DNA of 64,000 nt from Schistocerca nitens. Taxonomy: Eukaryota; Arthropoda; Insecta; Orthoptera; Acrididae. The stretch spans positions 710,913,202-710,977,201 of the forward strand of contig NC_064617.1 in assembly GCF_023898315.1 (NCBI RefSeq). The letters are read 5' to 3'. The position numbers and the translations under genes were made by a program. The notes below the pieces were generated by a model. The model was not told the DNA's origin. It ran no database searches and saw nothing but the letters and a program-made list of their open reading frames with translations. How positions within the stretch are numbered: position 1 is the stretch's first letter; each line of letters starts with the position of its first letter. This document shows, piece after piece, positions 1 through 11,278 of the stretch.

Positions 1-1368
1 TATTATTAATACTATTAATATGTTTCAGTTTTCTATCATCAGAATAAGTACAGCTCTTCACAAATGTGCCTCTACTTTTTGAATTCCCCTCATATACCTG
101 TATGTAGATGATTTTGTAAATAAGCTTTACCTATAATGCACTTTTAAAGATATAACAACGGATGGCTTTTCTGATAGTGCATACGCGTGAATAGTGAGTT
201 TCGACATTAACATCTATTTATAAGTAGCTGTTTAACCATGCGTAATGCCACGGTCCAAGCTAGTAACATACATAATTCTAATAGCCCCCGAAGACATCCC
301 CCCCACTGGTAAAAGCACAAATCGCACCCGGAGTTATAGTATAGCTATCTCTGTGTGTGTGGTATCGTACTAGCCATTATTGTGACTGATGCTTTTATTT
401 TTCCCATAATCTAATAATTGTTTTCAGAAGTGATGATGGAAAATCATTCATCTTGCTTTTTAAAACTGTGGTGTTGTTCTGTTCTATATCTCTACCAGGA
501 TATGTTTAATGTGCCTCTGTGGCAACATCAGATATATTGCTGCTGCATTTATTTAATATATGACATTTGAAACCTTGACCAGTTATGTTGTGATCCAAAA
601 GTACACCACACATTTATTATGTTGTGCTTTTAGGCGTGTAGTCTTTGCACATGATTTGGCTAAATTGGTTCATACCAGAAGCAAGCAAAATATGTAATGT
701 AATCAGTCTGCATTGCCAGATAAACTGACAATGTAGTATTCTTGTGATATATGTTGCCAATTATACAGAATGGCAAATGAAAGAAGTTTCTGTGGTGAAA
801 GCTGTGAACTATGTTCTACGCTGGGATATCTTTTGATACCACAGCTAAAGGAATTATTATGGTAAGACTTTCTTACTAAAAGATGGATCAAAAGTTGCCA
901 TGTAGGCCTACCCTAAAGCATTATGAACTGAAGGAACATCTAATGCTGCTGAAATTAAAAATATGCTCAGTAATAAACATTTCCAGTATTTTATGAAATT
1001 GAGTCAGTTTAACATATGGCTGTGCAGTGTAATTTGGAATGCTTGTAACTCGCATAAACACAAAAGATTTTGGCAGCAGCCGCTGTCTGTAAAATTTTTT
1101 TATATTCAAGCCACTCGATGTTGAAGCCTAAACTATAGATTCTGAAGATCTTAACCATATTAATCATCAGGAGCTACTTGATTGCCAGGACCAATGTCTG
1201 TCTCTTATATAGTAATTCCTTTCACAATGTTGTTGGAGCGGTATCACCTAGGATGGGATTTGCATGCACAAATCTTAGAAATGAACTGAAAGAAGAGAAA
1301 GTAGAGACACCAGCTGTATGTCCTCAGGTCAGAATCAGGTGTCAGAGGAGAATGGCAGACAGCTCCAT
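1..1368. other. A+T-rich non-coding sequence
   Basis: I see no gene, RNA or recognisable repeat here. Open frames are short and have no family resemblance. This looks like intron or intergenic sequence. Confidence 0.5.
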
Positions 1369-1998
1369 AGTTTGTACGGGTCGACAGAAGCGTCCGATCC
1401 AACGCGTTGGCTTTGACCCGTGACGTAAGGGTGTTGTTGTGTGTGACGTCATGACGGCACGGAGTTTGGTTTGAGTGTGGCTGTCTCCAGTTCCGTTTTA
1501 TCTTATTTTATTTACTTTTCTGATCTGTTCGTTCTATCTCGTGAGATTTTTTTTTTAATTTAAAAACACTTATTACTTATTTTAATTATCTGTTTCCTCG
1601 AATTTCTGTTTTAGTTTATTATATTTATCTTTCTGATCTGTTCGTTCTATCCCGTGAGATTTTTTTTTAAAAAAGACAAAAAACACTAATCAGCTACTGA
1701 AGCATCTTTATCTTCTATGGGTTGCAGGGGTTACGACCCCTGGGGAGGTGGGTGGGTATTCATGCATGGCTGTCTTCACTTACGCGTTGTAGCTACGCAA
1801 GGCGTCTAAATTTGTTTATATTTAGTTTGCTCCCCACCCAAAACACCCCATTTCCCGCGCTTGTCACGTTAGTGTCATTATGCTTCTTGTGGAAAGTGTG
1901 TGTGTTTGTTTTTGTTTCCACCATATTTGTGACGTCATGGGTCAAAGCAGACGGGTGGGATCGGACGCTTCCGTATTTCCGTTTGTACCCCCTATAAG
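1369..1998. mobile_element. MITE-like element with ~50-bp terminal inverted repeats
   Basis: The left end carries GAAGCGTCCGATCC (1387-1400) followed by CTTTGACCCGTGACGT. The right end carries the reverse complement (GATCGGACGCTTC near 1959-1971, preceded by a match to TGACGTCATGGGTCAAAG). Both outer edges contain a GTTTGTAC-like stretch. The interior has no coding potential, so this is a non-autonomous DNA element of about 630 bp. The exact ends and target duplication are not certain. Confidence 0.65.
1505..1690. repeat. Imperfect tandem duplication inside the MITE
   Basis: The segment CTGATCTGTTCGTTCTATC followed by CGTGAG and a T run occurs at 1520 and again at 1633, a period of about 113 bp. 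Flanking T- and A-rich bases are also shared. This is an internal duplication within the element. Confidence 0.75.
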
Positions 1999-2450
1999 AA
2001 CTACTAGTTTGAGCTGCCAAGGTCAAGACAGGGGTCAGGGTAGTCATGTATTGTGAGCTGTATACATACTGCAGGTATCTTTGTGCAACACCATAAATTG
2101 TGTGTAGTGTGCAATTAAAACTTGTTTGGAAGTAATACATTGCAGCTAGTTACTTACAAGTAGTGGTATTTATGCAGATAATGTGACCCAATATCAACAA
2201 TGTTTTAAACAAGGTGGTGTCTCCAGACTATGCTCCATTAACAGTTCCCCTGTTTCATATCCATAGAGACTAGTGCACATACCACTCAGTGGTAAGGACT
2301 TGTCAGACAACTTATAATGCCATTTTATGTTTGTTGTTGTTAGTAATAAGTGTTGATGATGGTTGTGATATACATACATATGATGAAATGCGACTGAATG
2401 CTTCGACAAGCTTAGTTTCAGCGAAATGTAATACTTATACTCTTTTGTCC
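1999..2450. other. No gene seen
   Basis: A+T-rich sequence between the MITE and the start of the large terminal-inverted-repeat transposon. No coding signal recognised. Confidence 0.4.
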
Positions 2451-2995
2451 GGCATCATTCCACATCAAATCACGCAGGTCATGTCACCCATCATCTCAGA
2501 TTTTCGTGAAACTTTGCATATTTGCTTATTCTTAGAACATAAGAACTTGTGCAAAATCTTTTTGCTCTCAGACTAAAGCTTTTTTTTTATACTGGTAACT
2601 GTGCTCAGCAAGAATGTTAGTGCAAAATGGTACTATCTACATAAATGCCCATAGGTGTTATGAAGCTTTTGAGTTGGAATTTTTTTCACAAGTTAAGAGA
2701 AGCACATACGTAACAGACATGTAATTATTTAAGCAGTAATCAAAGGTACAAAGAACAGTACAAAAAATTTAATGTGTGTCACTTACCAATTTCCAGAAAA
2801 GTACACATACATTGAAAGATATGTTTCTCTGACATGGTGGGAACTTATAATTGGTCTTAAATAATTCCCAAGACAGTACAATTTGTAATAAAATAAAATT
2901 ATTATTGGGTTTTCTATGAACGGACACACACACAAATCTGAAATCACAATACTGTGTTGTGATGGAAAAAAAGAAAATTCTAAGTAAGATCTTCC
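2451..2995. repeat. Left terminal inverted repeat of the large DNA transposon
   Basis: Its reverse complement aligns, with many substitutions and small gaps, to 13225-13752. Shared landmarks include AAAAGCTTCATAA, AAAAAGATTTTGCA, GGGAATTATTTAAGACCAA (GGGGATTATTTAAGACCAA in the other arm) and GATTTCAGATTTGTGTGTGT. The divergence shows an old insertion. Confidence 0.7.
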
Positions 2996-3740
2996 ATACC
3001 CGACATCCACTGCTTCAGATTTTCACAAAACTTTTTCTACTTTTTACTTTCTGCATGGCAGTAATCAGTGCAAAATTTCTCCGCACACTTCATGTAGTTT
3101 GAGGGGGGAAAAGTGGAATTTTTTTACAAACATAAATGCCAAATTGAAGTTGGTCATTTGGATTGCTTTACTTCAGGCAATAATAATAACAACAGAAAGA
3201 ACCTTATTTTCAACATATCACTGCCATATTTACTCATGTCACGGAAGGGATGTATGTTTATTGGAAAAAAATTAATAACTATACTTTATTTATGGAAATA
3301 TAGAAAATCAACTTAAGCTGTTGTGGTCCAAACAGTGATTTTTGAAAACTCTGTTATTATTTTAAAAAATGAAAAAAAGCAGCAGTACCCTGAGTCTTGA
3401 TAGATTTTGGATATTCATTTAACATGTCATGTCATTGACCAGAAGTTCATTCAAATCAGATAATGTAAGCTGCAACCTATAGTAAGCCTGCCTCATGAAA
3501 GTACAGAGCCAAAAGTTATAAATTTAATTGAAACATTTTCATTACGCGGGTTAACTTTTTTTTAGGGTGTCAAGTCAGCATCTTTAAACAACAATTATTC
3601 TAGCTACACCAATGTTAAGTTAAAATATACATGATCAGCAGTGAAGATCCCTGAAATTATCAATGAAACATCTTAAGAGCATCTATGTTTTTAATTCACT
3701 GTGACAAATTATATGCTGTTAACTTCACATATTTTTCATT
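2996..3740. other. Transposon interior, non-coding
   Basis: Lies between the left arm and the 3' end of the minus-strand transposon gene. A+T-rich, with no motif I can name. Confidence 0.35.
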
Positions 3741-3749
3741 AAAGTAATA

Positions 3750-4594
3750 CATTGTGCCTAATGATGTGGATTTTGATACACCAACAGCACACAAAATGTT
3801 TTGCAAAGGCACAAAACAAGTCTTCCTTCTAAGGCCAAAAGAATGTCACTGCTGGTCCAGGTACGTGGAGAAAAAGTAGTTTCTCCTTCACCACATACAT
3901 TTCTGATGAAGGCAAAGGTCCACCGGTCATGATATAGAGCTGCAACAAAACAATTTTGCTGAAGACAAGTGCGTCTCCATTACGAGGCATTTTCATTGAA
4001 TGAAAAAATCAAGGAAGGCTTTTTGGACGAATTTACTCTTCTAAGCTCTAAAGAATCGCAAGAAATTGGTTTGTAATGGTGAAAATTCCTCGAACCAGGT
4101 ATTGTGCACCTGTCAAAAATCTCTTCTCGAGGTTCTTGCATAGGAAATCCACATTGACTTTCTCTAAGAAGTGGGAAAAAAAAATTGTCAGTATAGCTCT
4201 GCAGAAATCATGCCAAATGCAGTTGTTATTCATGCATCATCCTCTAGTTGAAGACTAGCTCTTCTCAGTATATGTTTTACAGTTCCTCCCAAACAACAGC
4301 ACACAGATTTACTGTGGCTAGTAGCAAAAAAGGAATGCTCACATCAATAGAAAAATCATTTTTGTGCTCACACAAGTTTTTAAAGCTTTTCCTATTTTTA
4401 TATTGTGCAGCACATCCATCAGTGAAATAATGCACTTTCTTCACTGGTTGTTAATGCTCTGCCAGCCATTTAACCATTTCTTTCTGGACAGCCTTTTCAA
4501 ATCCTACATCATGTGCCATATCATCACTTAAAAAGCAGTGGTTCACCATTACCAATTTACTTTCTTCATTTACCACATAAACACACATGGGATG
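3750..4594 (-). pseudogene. C-terminal half of the transposon's conserved unnamed protein
   Basis: Read on the minus strand from the LINE junction, the frame gives HPMCVYVVNEESK, then VKKVHYFTDGCAAQYKN and SIPFFATSHSKSVCC with GGTVKHILRRASLQ. This order matches a conserved family of uncharacterised metazoan proteins, as I recall it. The aspartate of YFTDG (near 4415-4430) is a plausible second acidic catalytic residue of an RNase H-like transposase. Downstream the frame breaks repeatedly (stops after WLAEH and after EDDA, later frameshifts). The N-terminal half lies on the other side of the LINE at 11279-13041. Confidence 0.7.
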
Positions 4595-4610
4595 TCTGGG
4601 GGGGGGGTGT

Positions 4611-5235
4611 TAGAATAGGCCCAGGGTATTTCTGCTTGTTGTAAGAGAAGAGGCGACTAAGAGGAGTCTCACATGTTTCGGCCTTTGTGATGGTCCCCTG
4701 TAGGGTTTGACCTCCATTCTTCAAAATTTTTCCAAAGAGCGAGCCAATTGGTGATTGGCGCCTTACATGGTGCATTGTGTCTATTGTGCATTGAGATCTT
4801 TAGCCCACTTTCTCGTCGTCGCATTGCAGTCCCACCCATTTTCCATCTCTTGGGCAAGGGCACCTTCCTGGGTGCGTTTTCCACTGTGCACTATGCAGTG
4901 TCACTTTCTGTGCCGACAATGACCATGGACTTCTTTGCACGTCATATCCAGCATGGTAGCCAGTCCGTTGTGGTGGGGCCACCATGTACCTTGTTGGTTG
5001 TAGCCCCTTGACAACATAGGGATCGCTCTGCTGACGCCTGCACCGTGAACTCCCCACATAAGCCAAGGAGTAGATGCCCATCACCCTGGGGCATCAGGAC
5101 TCCCAGCAATGGCCATCCTGCCAGGTGGCCTTTGCTGCAGCTGGGTGGCACATGTGGGGAGCGCCTTTGGTTGGAGTAGGTGGCATGAGGTTGGATGACA
5201 AGCCACGAAGCGTAGTATGTCATGTCTTGCTGGTG
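4611..5235 (+). other. 5' UTR of LINE copy A
   Basis: Aligns through its length with 54510-55100 of copy B, including the stretches around 'ggtttgacctccat', 'gtggtggg' and 'ggggcatcaggactccc'. This leader probably holds an internal promoter, as in other LINEs; that part is inferred. Confidence 0.65.
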
Positions 5236-5239
5236 GTCT

Positions 5240-6690
5240 CTAAGCGGCCAAAGTCTAACTTTAATGCTGAGAAATGTACCCCAAGTCGTTCCCTTCCCTG
5301 ACCACACCATGGGAGGAATGCCAGGCTAAGGATGGCAGTGAATCTTATTTGCCCCAGTACCTCGTATGTACGAGAGTTGATGAGGAATCTTTCATGTCCA
5401 TGAAGCCTCAGTTTTTTGTGGAGCATTTGGAGGACAAGTTTGGGGAGATGGAGGGCTTGTCTAAAATGCGCTGTGGGTCAGTTTTGATAAAAACAGCTTC
5501 CTCTGCCCAGTCACGGGCATTACTCGCTTGTGGCAAGTTGAGGAATGTTTCTGTTACCATCACGCCTCATAAGAGCTTAAATATGGTCCAGGGTATTACA
5601 TTCCACAGGGACATTTTTTTGCAGTCTGACGCGCCAATTTAGAGCGGTGAGGTGTTCATTTCGTCCGGTGTGTCCATTGGGGTCCGAGGGATAACCAGGT
5701 TACCGCTGGTGTCTTCATTTTGGCCTTTGAGGGTGGCACATTGCCCGAGAAGGTCAAGTTGATGGTCTACCACTGTGGCATCAAGCCATATATCCCTCCC
5801 CCGACGCGGTGCTTTAAGTGCTAGAAGTTCGGCCATATGTCTTCCCGCTGTACTTCCAGCCCCACCTCTCAAGTTTGTGGACATCCATTGCATCCCAATA
5901 CTCCATGTGCCCCGTCTCCCATCTGTGTCAACTGCAGAGAGCATCATTCATCTTGCTCACCAGACTGCAGGATTTTACAGAAAGAGAGGAAAATGATGGA
6001 ATATAAGACCCTGGACTCACTGACCTACACTGAGGCTAAGAGGAAATTTGAGCACCTACATCTTGTGGCTACGACCTCCTCATACGCCGCCGCTACGAGA
6101 ACAGTTGTCACCCCATTCGTTCCTCAAATTCCTGGCGCTTCTCAGAACTGGGAGACTACACCTGCCCCTATTTTGGTGGGGGGGCACTTCCCTCCTTGTT
6201 GCTCCCGCACCACCTACTACTTCGGGAGCAACGCCCCCCCCCCCCCCCCCCCCAAACATTAGGGATTTCAGTCCCCACTTCTGAGCCAGAGAAGCGTAAG
6301 CCTTCTTCGGCTCCTCTCACTATGAAGGGATCCCTTGGGTCACTCCCTTCCCAGGTTTCTGCTAGTGGAAAAGATGACGCGCGCCAGTGGCTGAAGAGCC
6401 CAAAAGCAGCTGGTCGGCCCATCCTCAGTCCCGGAGACTGATTCAGTGACGTCCTCCCAGCCAGGGAAACCCAAGGCACAGCGCGAGAAATTGAAGTAAA
6501 CGGCCTCTAAGAACAAGCAACATGCGATGGCACCCACACCACCGCTACCTACAAGCTCTGCATCTGAGGATGGGGTGGAGATTCTGGTGTCCGCTGAGGA
6601 TCTGGATCTCGCCGGACCCTCAGATTCAATGGATATAGACTGCTCAGGCAAAAAGTTGGTGGCAGCAGTTGACCCCGAGGCGTAAACTTC
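5240..6690 (+). pseudogene. ORF1 (gag-like nucleic-acid-binding protein) of LINE copy A
   Basis: Residues such as FFVEHLEDKFGEMEGLSKMR, then GSVLIKT and GITFHRDIFLQSD, align with copy B. A stop follows near 5640. The zinc-knuckle region follows in shifted frames: CFKC is degraded to CFKC-stop near 5812-5823, and CVNCREHHSSCSPDC lies near 5925-5970, then EYKTLDSLTYTEAKRKFEHLH. The C-terminal part is proline/serine-rich, including a poly-C run at 6236-6254 that encodes prolines. In LINEs of this type ORF1 coats the RNA and helps target-primed insertion. This copy is broken by stops and frameshifts. Confidence 0.7.
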
Positions 6691-7815
6691 CTCATTGAAT
6701 GTTCCGTGGCTTCACAGTCTCATGATGATGTCAACCTCCAGTGGAATTGCGACGGTTTTTCCCACTATCTGGCTGAGCTACGGCAACTGTTAAGCATTAC
6801 ACCTGCTTTCTGCATTGCCCTCCAGGAAACCTAGTTCCCGGCAATGCGGACCCCTGCACTCCGTGGCTATAAGGGATATTACAGGACCCATAGTGACTAT
6901 AATCGAGTGTAATGTGAAGTTTGTGTTTATGTCCTAAACTCAGTCTGTAGTCAAACAGTGCCCCTTCAGACCCGTCTTGAAGCTGTGACTGTCAGAATAC
7001 GCCTGACACAGGAAATAACTGTCCGCAATGTATACCTTCCTCCAGACGGTGCAGTACCTCTGAATGTATTAGCTGCACTGATTGATCAACTCCCTAAACC
7101 TTTCCTACTTTCTGGAGATTTTAATGCCCATAACCCCTTGTGCTATGACACTGTGCTTACTGGCCGAGGCAAAGATGTCGAAACTTTACTGTCTCAGTTC
7201 GACCTCTGCCTCTTAAATACTGGAGCCACCATACACTTCAGTGTGACTCAAGGTAGTTACTCGGCCATTGATTTATCAATTTCCAGCCCAGGACTTCTTC
7301 CATTTATCCACTGGAGAACCCATGATGACCTGTGTGGTAGTGACTGCTTCCTCATCTTCCTATCACTGCCCTGGCATCAGGCCTATGGACATCTGACCAG
7401 ATGGGCTTTAAACAAGGTGGATTGGGAAACTTTCACCTCTGATATCAGCGTTGACTCTCCCCCATGTGGTTGAGCAGGTGACTACCACAATCGTAGCTGC
7501 GGAAGAAAAGTGATCCCTCGCTCTTTAGTGTGCCCTGGCGAAGTATAATCCCTTGGCGGTTGCCGGAAGTCGCTGAGGCAATTACAGAGGGTCGGCGAGC
7601 TCCATAGGGACATAAGCGACACCCTTCTCTAGAGCATCTGATAGCCTTTAAGTGGCTCCGTGCTTGTATACGCCAGCTTATAAAATGACAGAAACAGGAG
7701 TGTTGGGAGATAAAAGTGTGGCACATAGTTGCCATACGTCCCTTCCCAAGTCTGGACAAAGATCAGACGTCTTTTTGGGTACCAGACACCAACAGGTGTC
7801 CCTGGCGTCGGAGAA
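6691..7815 (+). pseudogene. ORF2 endonuclease and linker of LINE copy A
   Basis: An apurinic-type endonuclease is visible in pieces. LQWNCDGF and FCIALQET sit near 6738-6830, the latter followed by an in-frame stop. VRNVYLPPDGAVPL and LLSGDFNAHNPL lie in the open stretch 6958-7473. The C-terminal endonuclease region keeps DLSIS and CGSDCFLIFLSLP, where the usual SDH is changed to SDC. The linker ends with VWTKIRRLFGYQTP near 7745-7790, just before a foreign minus-strand fragment. The domain would nick target DNA; the altered SDH and the stops show it is inactive. Confidence 0.75.
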
Positions 7816-8519
7816 CATGCTTCACATACTACCAGAATCTTTTTGGATTTTCTGCCAGTTTTCGAGACAAAGTTTCATTATGGAAACTGTTATAAGTCTC
7901 ACATTGAAGTCCGTGCTAAATTTCTGTAAAAGATCGCCAATCTTGGGGATTTTGCATCTGTTTAAATTTGGCATGTTTGTTTCGTTGTTTCTGCAACAGT
8001 GTTCTAACCCGTTTTGTGTACCAAGGAGGATCAGCTCCATCGTTTGTTAATTTATTTGGTATAAATCTCTCAATTGCTGCCAATACTATTTCTTTGAATT
8101 GAAGCCACATCTGGTCTACACTTATATTACTAATTTGGAATGAGTGGAGATTGTCTCTCAGGAAGGCGTCAAGTGAATTTTTATCTGCTTTTATGAATAG
8201 GTATATTTTTCACTTATTTTTAGAGGATTTGGGGATTACAATATTCAATCTCGCTGCGACAACCCTGTGTTCACTAATCCCTGAATCGGTTTTGATGCTC
8301 ATTATTAACTCAGGATTATTTGTTGCTAAGAGGTCAGTTTACTATTCGCATGGGCTTATGAACTATCTGCTCTGAAATAATTTTCAGAGAATGCGTTTAG
8401 CACAATTTTGGATGATATTTTATGCGTACCTCTGGAATTAAGCATGTATTTTCTCCAACTTACCAAGGGTAAGTTAAAGTCACCACCAACTATTATCTTA
8501 TGAGTCGGGTAAGTGTTTG
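7816..8519 (-). pseudogene. CR1-like LINE fragment (endonuclease end and linker) inside copy A
   Basis: Reading the minus strand gives GGDFNLPL near 8490 (endonuclease), then a decayed stretch. After that come FKEIVLAAIERFIPNKL, ADPPWYTKRVRTLLQKQRNK and, after a frameshift, LCLENWQKIQKDSG. The same order occurs in the LINE at 19.1-21.9 kb (KYVPKK, GEDPPWFNSAIRRMLRKQRQ). It belongs to a different LINE clade from copy A and lies in opposite orientation. Confidence 0.7.
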
Positions 8520-9200
8520 ATTAAGGAGACTACAAATGTGTGGAAGTCTTCCATGGGGACCTCTCCCAGGGAATCAGTTGTCCTCTGCTGGCTTTGCATC
8601 GGTGACACCTGGGCGACCCATGGTTACCTCCTGCGCCGTGAAGACCCGCCTGAGTGTTGGTGCGGCGCCCTGTTTACAGTGGCCCATATTTTTGTGCGCT
8701 GTCCCACTTTGACTGCCTAGTGACGAAATCTTGGGTTACCGGACTCGTTGCTGCTAATTATATCTGACAATGCCTCATCGACTGATTTAGTTTTATGTTT
8801 TATTCGTGAGGGTGGATTATAATATTTGATCTAAGTTTTAGCACATGTCCTTTGTCCCTCTGTGTCCTCCACCCTAGTGCTTTTAGGGTGGAGGTTTTAA
8901 TGTGTTGCAGAGTGGCTGGCTCTCCTTTTTTATTCTCATGGTCAGCCAGCCATGGTAATTTGCTTTGTTGTTTTAATCTCTTTATCCCGTTTCTTGCGTT
9001 TCTGTGCTTTTCTTCTCCCCTTTTGTCCATTTACATGTTTGTTGCCCTTCATCGTTCTTGTAATTTTTCCTTTCATTCCGTTTTGAGTTGTCAGTCTCAT
9101 TCATTTTATTCTCACACTTGTGGCATTGTTTTATTCGGAACAACGGACTGATGATCTTATAGTTTGGTCCCTTTCCCCTTCTTTTAATCCAACCAACCAA
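8520..9200 (+). mobile_element. 5'-truncated second copy (A2) of the copy-A LINE 3' end
   Basis: It matches 10574-11278 of copy A along its length: ATTAAGGAGACTACAAATGTG at the start, the CCGC/CGGC cysteine-histidine tail, CCACCCTAG-GCTTTTAGGGTGG, GGACTGATGA and a short AACC tail ending near 9200. Such 5'-truncated copies are typical of target-primed reverse transcription. It sits between the minus-strand fragment and the resumed reverse transcriptase of copy A. Confidence 0.8.
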
Positions 9201-9870
9201 GTTGGTGCTTCCCATAATTCCCCCTGTATTCAGGAGAATGGTGTTCCGCAGGGCTCTGTATTGAGTGTATCTCTATTTTTAGTGGCCATTAACGGCCTAG
9301 CAACGGCTGTAGGGCTGTCGGTCTCCCCTTCTGCATTTCGTATTGCCCCCCAGTACTGGTGTTGCTGAGCGGCGCATGCAGGGAGCCATTCACAAGGCAC
9401 AGTCATGTGCTCTAGCCCATGGCTTCTGGTTTTCGGCCTCGAAGTCGTGTGTCAAGTGCTTCTGTCTGCATTGTACCGTTCATCCGGAACCAGAACTTTA
9501 TTTCAATGATGATCCACTCACTGTAGTGGAGACGTATCGATTCTTAGGACTTGTTTTCGATGCCCAATTGACTTGGCTACCCCACCTTTTTCAGCTTAAG
9601 CGGGAGTGCTGTCAGCACCTCGGTGCTCTCCGCTGCCTGAGCAACACCAACTGGGGTGCAGATCGCTCTATGCTGCTACAGCTCTACAGAGCCCTTGTTC
9701 AGTCCCGCATTGACTACGGGAGTCTGGTTTACAGTTCGGCAGTGCCCTCAGCATTGCGTTTATTTGACTCAGTGCACTACGCTGGCGTTCGCCTAGCGAT
9801 GGGAGCTTTTAGAACGAGTCCGGTGACCAGCGTCCTGGTGGAGGCTATAGTCCCTCCATTGCGGGTCTGA
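9201..9870 (+). pseudogene. Reverse transcriptase C-terminal half of LINE copy A
   Basis: The sequence resumes with QENGVPQGSVLSVSLF, the RT motif before the catalytic core. The expected FVDD catalytic motif is missing: after VGLSVSPS the frame runs into a stop (CC-stop near 9366), where copy B has SLFVDDFAIYCS. The thumb region is well kept at 9343-9870 (AERRMQGAIHKAQS, YRFLGLVFDAQLTWLPH, YRALVQSRIDYGSLVYSS). A small deletion has therefore removed the polymerase active site. Confidence 0.8.
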
Positions 9871-10888
9871 CACGCACAACTGCTAGCCAGTTATGTTGCA
9901 CACATTCGTAGTTCTCCTGAGCATCTGTCTACCACCTCTGCTTGAGGTCCATTCACGTATACCTCCATGGTGTACACCCCAGCTGAAGCTTCGTCTGGAC
10001 GTTCTGCAGGGCTCTAAGGACTCCGTTAACCCCGCCACTCTCTGTTGTCACTTCCTCTTGATTCTTGATGTGTTCTGGGTCTCTGAAGTTGTTTACACGA
10101 ACGGCTCAATAGCTGATGGTAATGTTGGCTTCGCCTATGTCCAGAGAGGCCATTTTGAACAGCATTCCTTGCACGCTGGCTGCAGTGTATTTACTGCAGA
10201 GCTTGTGGCCATATCTCGTGTACTTCAGTATATCCATTCCTGTTCTGAGAAGTCATTTCTTCTGTGTTCTGATCCCCTGAGCAGCTTACAAGCTATCAAC
10301 CAGTGCTACTCTCACCATCCTTTGGTAGCAAACATCCAGGAGTCCATCTCTGCCCTGGAAGGCTCCAGTTGTTCAGTGGTATTTGTGTGGACCCCAGGGC
10401 ACGTTGGCATCCCAGGCAACGAACTTGCTGACAGTCTAGCCAAACAGGCTGTGCAGAAACCGCTCCTGGAGATGGGCATCTCTGAAACTAACCTGCGTTC
10501 TGTTGTATGCCGCAAGGTTTTTCGGCTTTTGGAGACAGAGTAGCATAACAGCTTGCACAACAAACTGCGTGTCATTAAGGAGACTACAAATGTGTGGAAT
10601 TCTTCCCTGCAGGCTTCTCACAGGGAATCAGTTGTCCTCTGTCGGCTCCGCATTGGCCATACGTGTCTCACACATGTTTACCTCCTCCGTCGCAAGGACC
10701 CACCTCAATGTCGCTGTGGCTCCCAAATGACAGTCGTCCACCTCTTGCTGGACTGCCCACTTTTAGCCGCTCTGTGGCAGACTTTTGACTTTCCCTGCAC
10801 TCTACCTTCAGTGCTGGGCAACAGTGCCTCAACAGCAGCTTTAGTTTTACATTTTATTCGTGAGGGTGGGTTTTATCATTTGATCTGA
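9871..10888 (+). pseudogene. RNase H domain and C-terminal Cys/His tail of LINE copy A
   Basis: The open stretch 9893-10543 holds VVYTNGSIADGNVGFAYV, FTAELVAISRVLQY, LLCSDPLSSLQ and FVWTPGHVGIPGNELAD. These are the four RNase H blocks. The first catalytic aspartate of the usual YTDGS block is asparagine here (YTNGS), so activity is probably lost. A shifted frame continues with RESVVLCRLRIGHT and CRCG...HLLLDCP, the C-terminal zinc-binding-like tail. The domain would degrade RNA in RNA:DNA hybrids. Confidence 0.8.
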
Positions 10889-11278
10889 GTTTTAGCGCAT
10901 GTCCTTTGTCCCTCGATGTCCTCCACCCTAGGGCTTTTAGGGTGGAGATTTTAATGTGTTGCAGAGTGGCAGGCTTCACCTTTATTATTCTCATGGTCAG
11001 CCAGTCGTGGTAATCTGCTCTCTTGTTTTTTGTCTCTTCTCCCTGTTTCTTGCTTCTCCCTGTGCTTTTCTTGTTCTGTTTTGCCCATTGTAGTGTTTGT
11101 TGTCCTTCTGTCGTTTTTCTGGTTCTTCCTTTCTCCTGTTATTGTGCCGTACATATTCTTTGCTTTCTTCTTTCCTTTTGGTAATTGTTCTACTGGGAAC
11201 AAGGGACTGATGACCTTGCAGTTTGGTCCCCCCCCCCTCCCCTCCCCTCCTTTGAACCAACCAACCAACCAACCAACC
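10889..11278 (+). other. 3' UTR and AACC tail of LINE copy A
   Basis: Contains CCACCCTAGGGCTTTTAGGGTGG (a short hairpin near 10922-10944), then AAGGGACTGATGACC and GTTTGGTCC (11201-11229), a C run, and AACC repeats ending at the target duplication. The GGACTGATGACC-GTTTGG block is shared with the SINE at 18.2 kb and with fragment A2. Confidence 0.8.

Larger units (their letters stand above)
4595..11278 (+). mobile_element. LINE copy A (RNase H-bearing, I/Jockey-type), inserted in the DNA transposon
   Basis: The 5' end resembles that of copy B at 54487 (shared AGAATAGGCCC and a similar leader). It is followed by ORF1, an endonuclease, half a reverse transcriptase, RNase H, and a 3' UTR ending in an AACC-repeat tail at about 11255-11278. 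A 12-bp target duplication, ACACAYGGGATG, flanks it at 4583-4594 and 11279-11290 with one mismatch. Two foreign LINE fragments occupy 7816-9200 and replace about 1 kb of the reverse transcriptase. The element is dead: many frameshifts, a lost RT core and a mutated RNase H. Confidence 0.85.

Noticed and set aside
1444-1937. TGACGTCA sites as a host gene enhancer
   Set aside because: They lie in the inverted arms of a MITE and are best explained as element sequence; no host promoter is visible nearby.
4566-5310. Minus-strand open frames over the 5' part of LINE copy A
   Set aside because: They are antisense to the LINE leader, match nothing I know, and mirror the composition of the + strand.
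6236-6254. Poly-C run as a regulatory tract
   Set aside because: It lies in the proline-rich tail of LINE ORF1 and is most simply an expanded proline-codon run.
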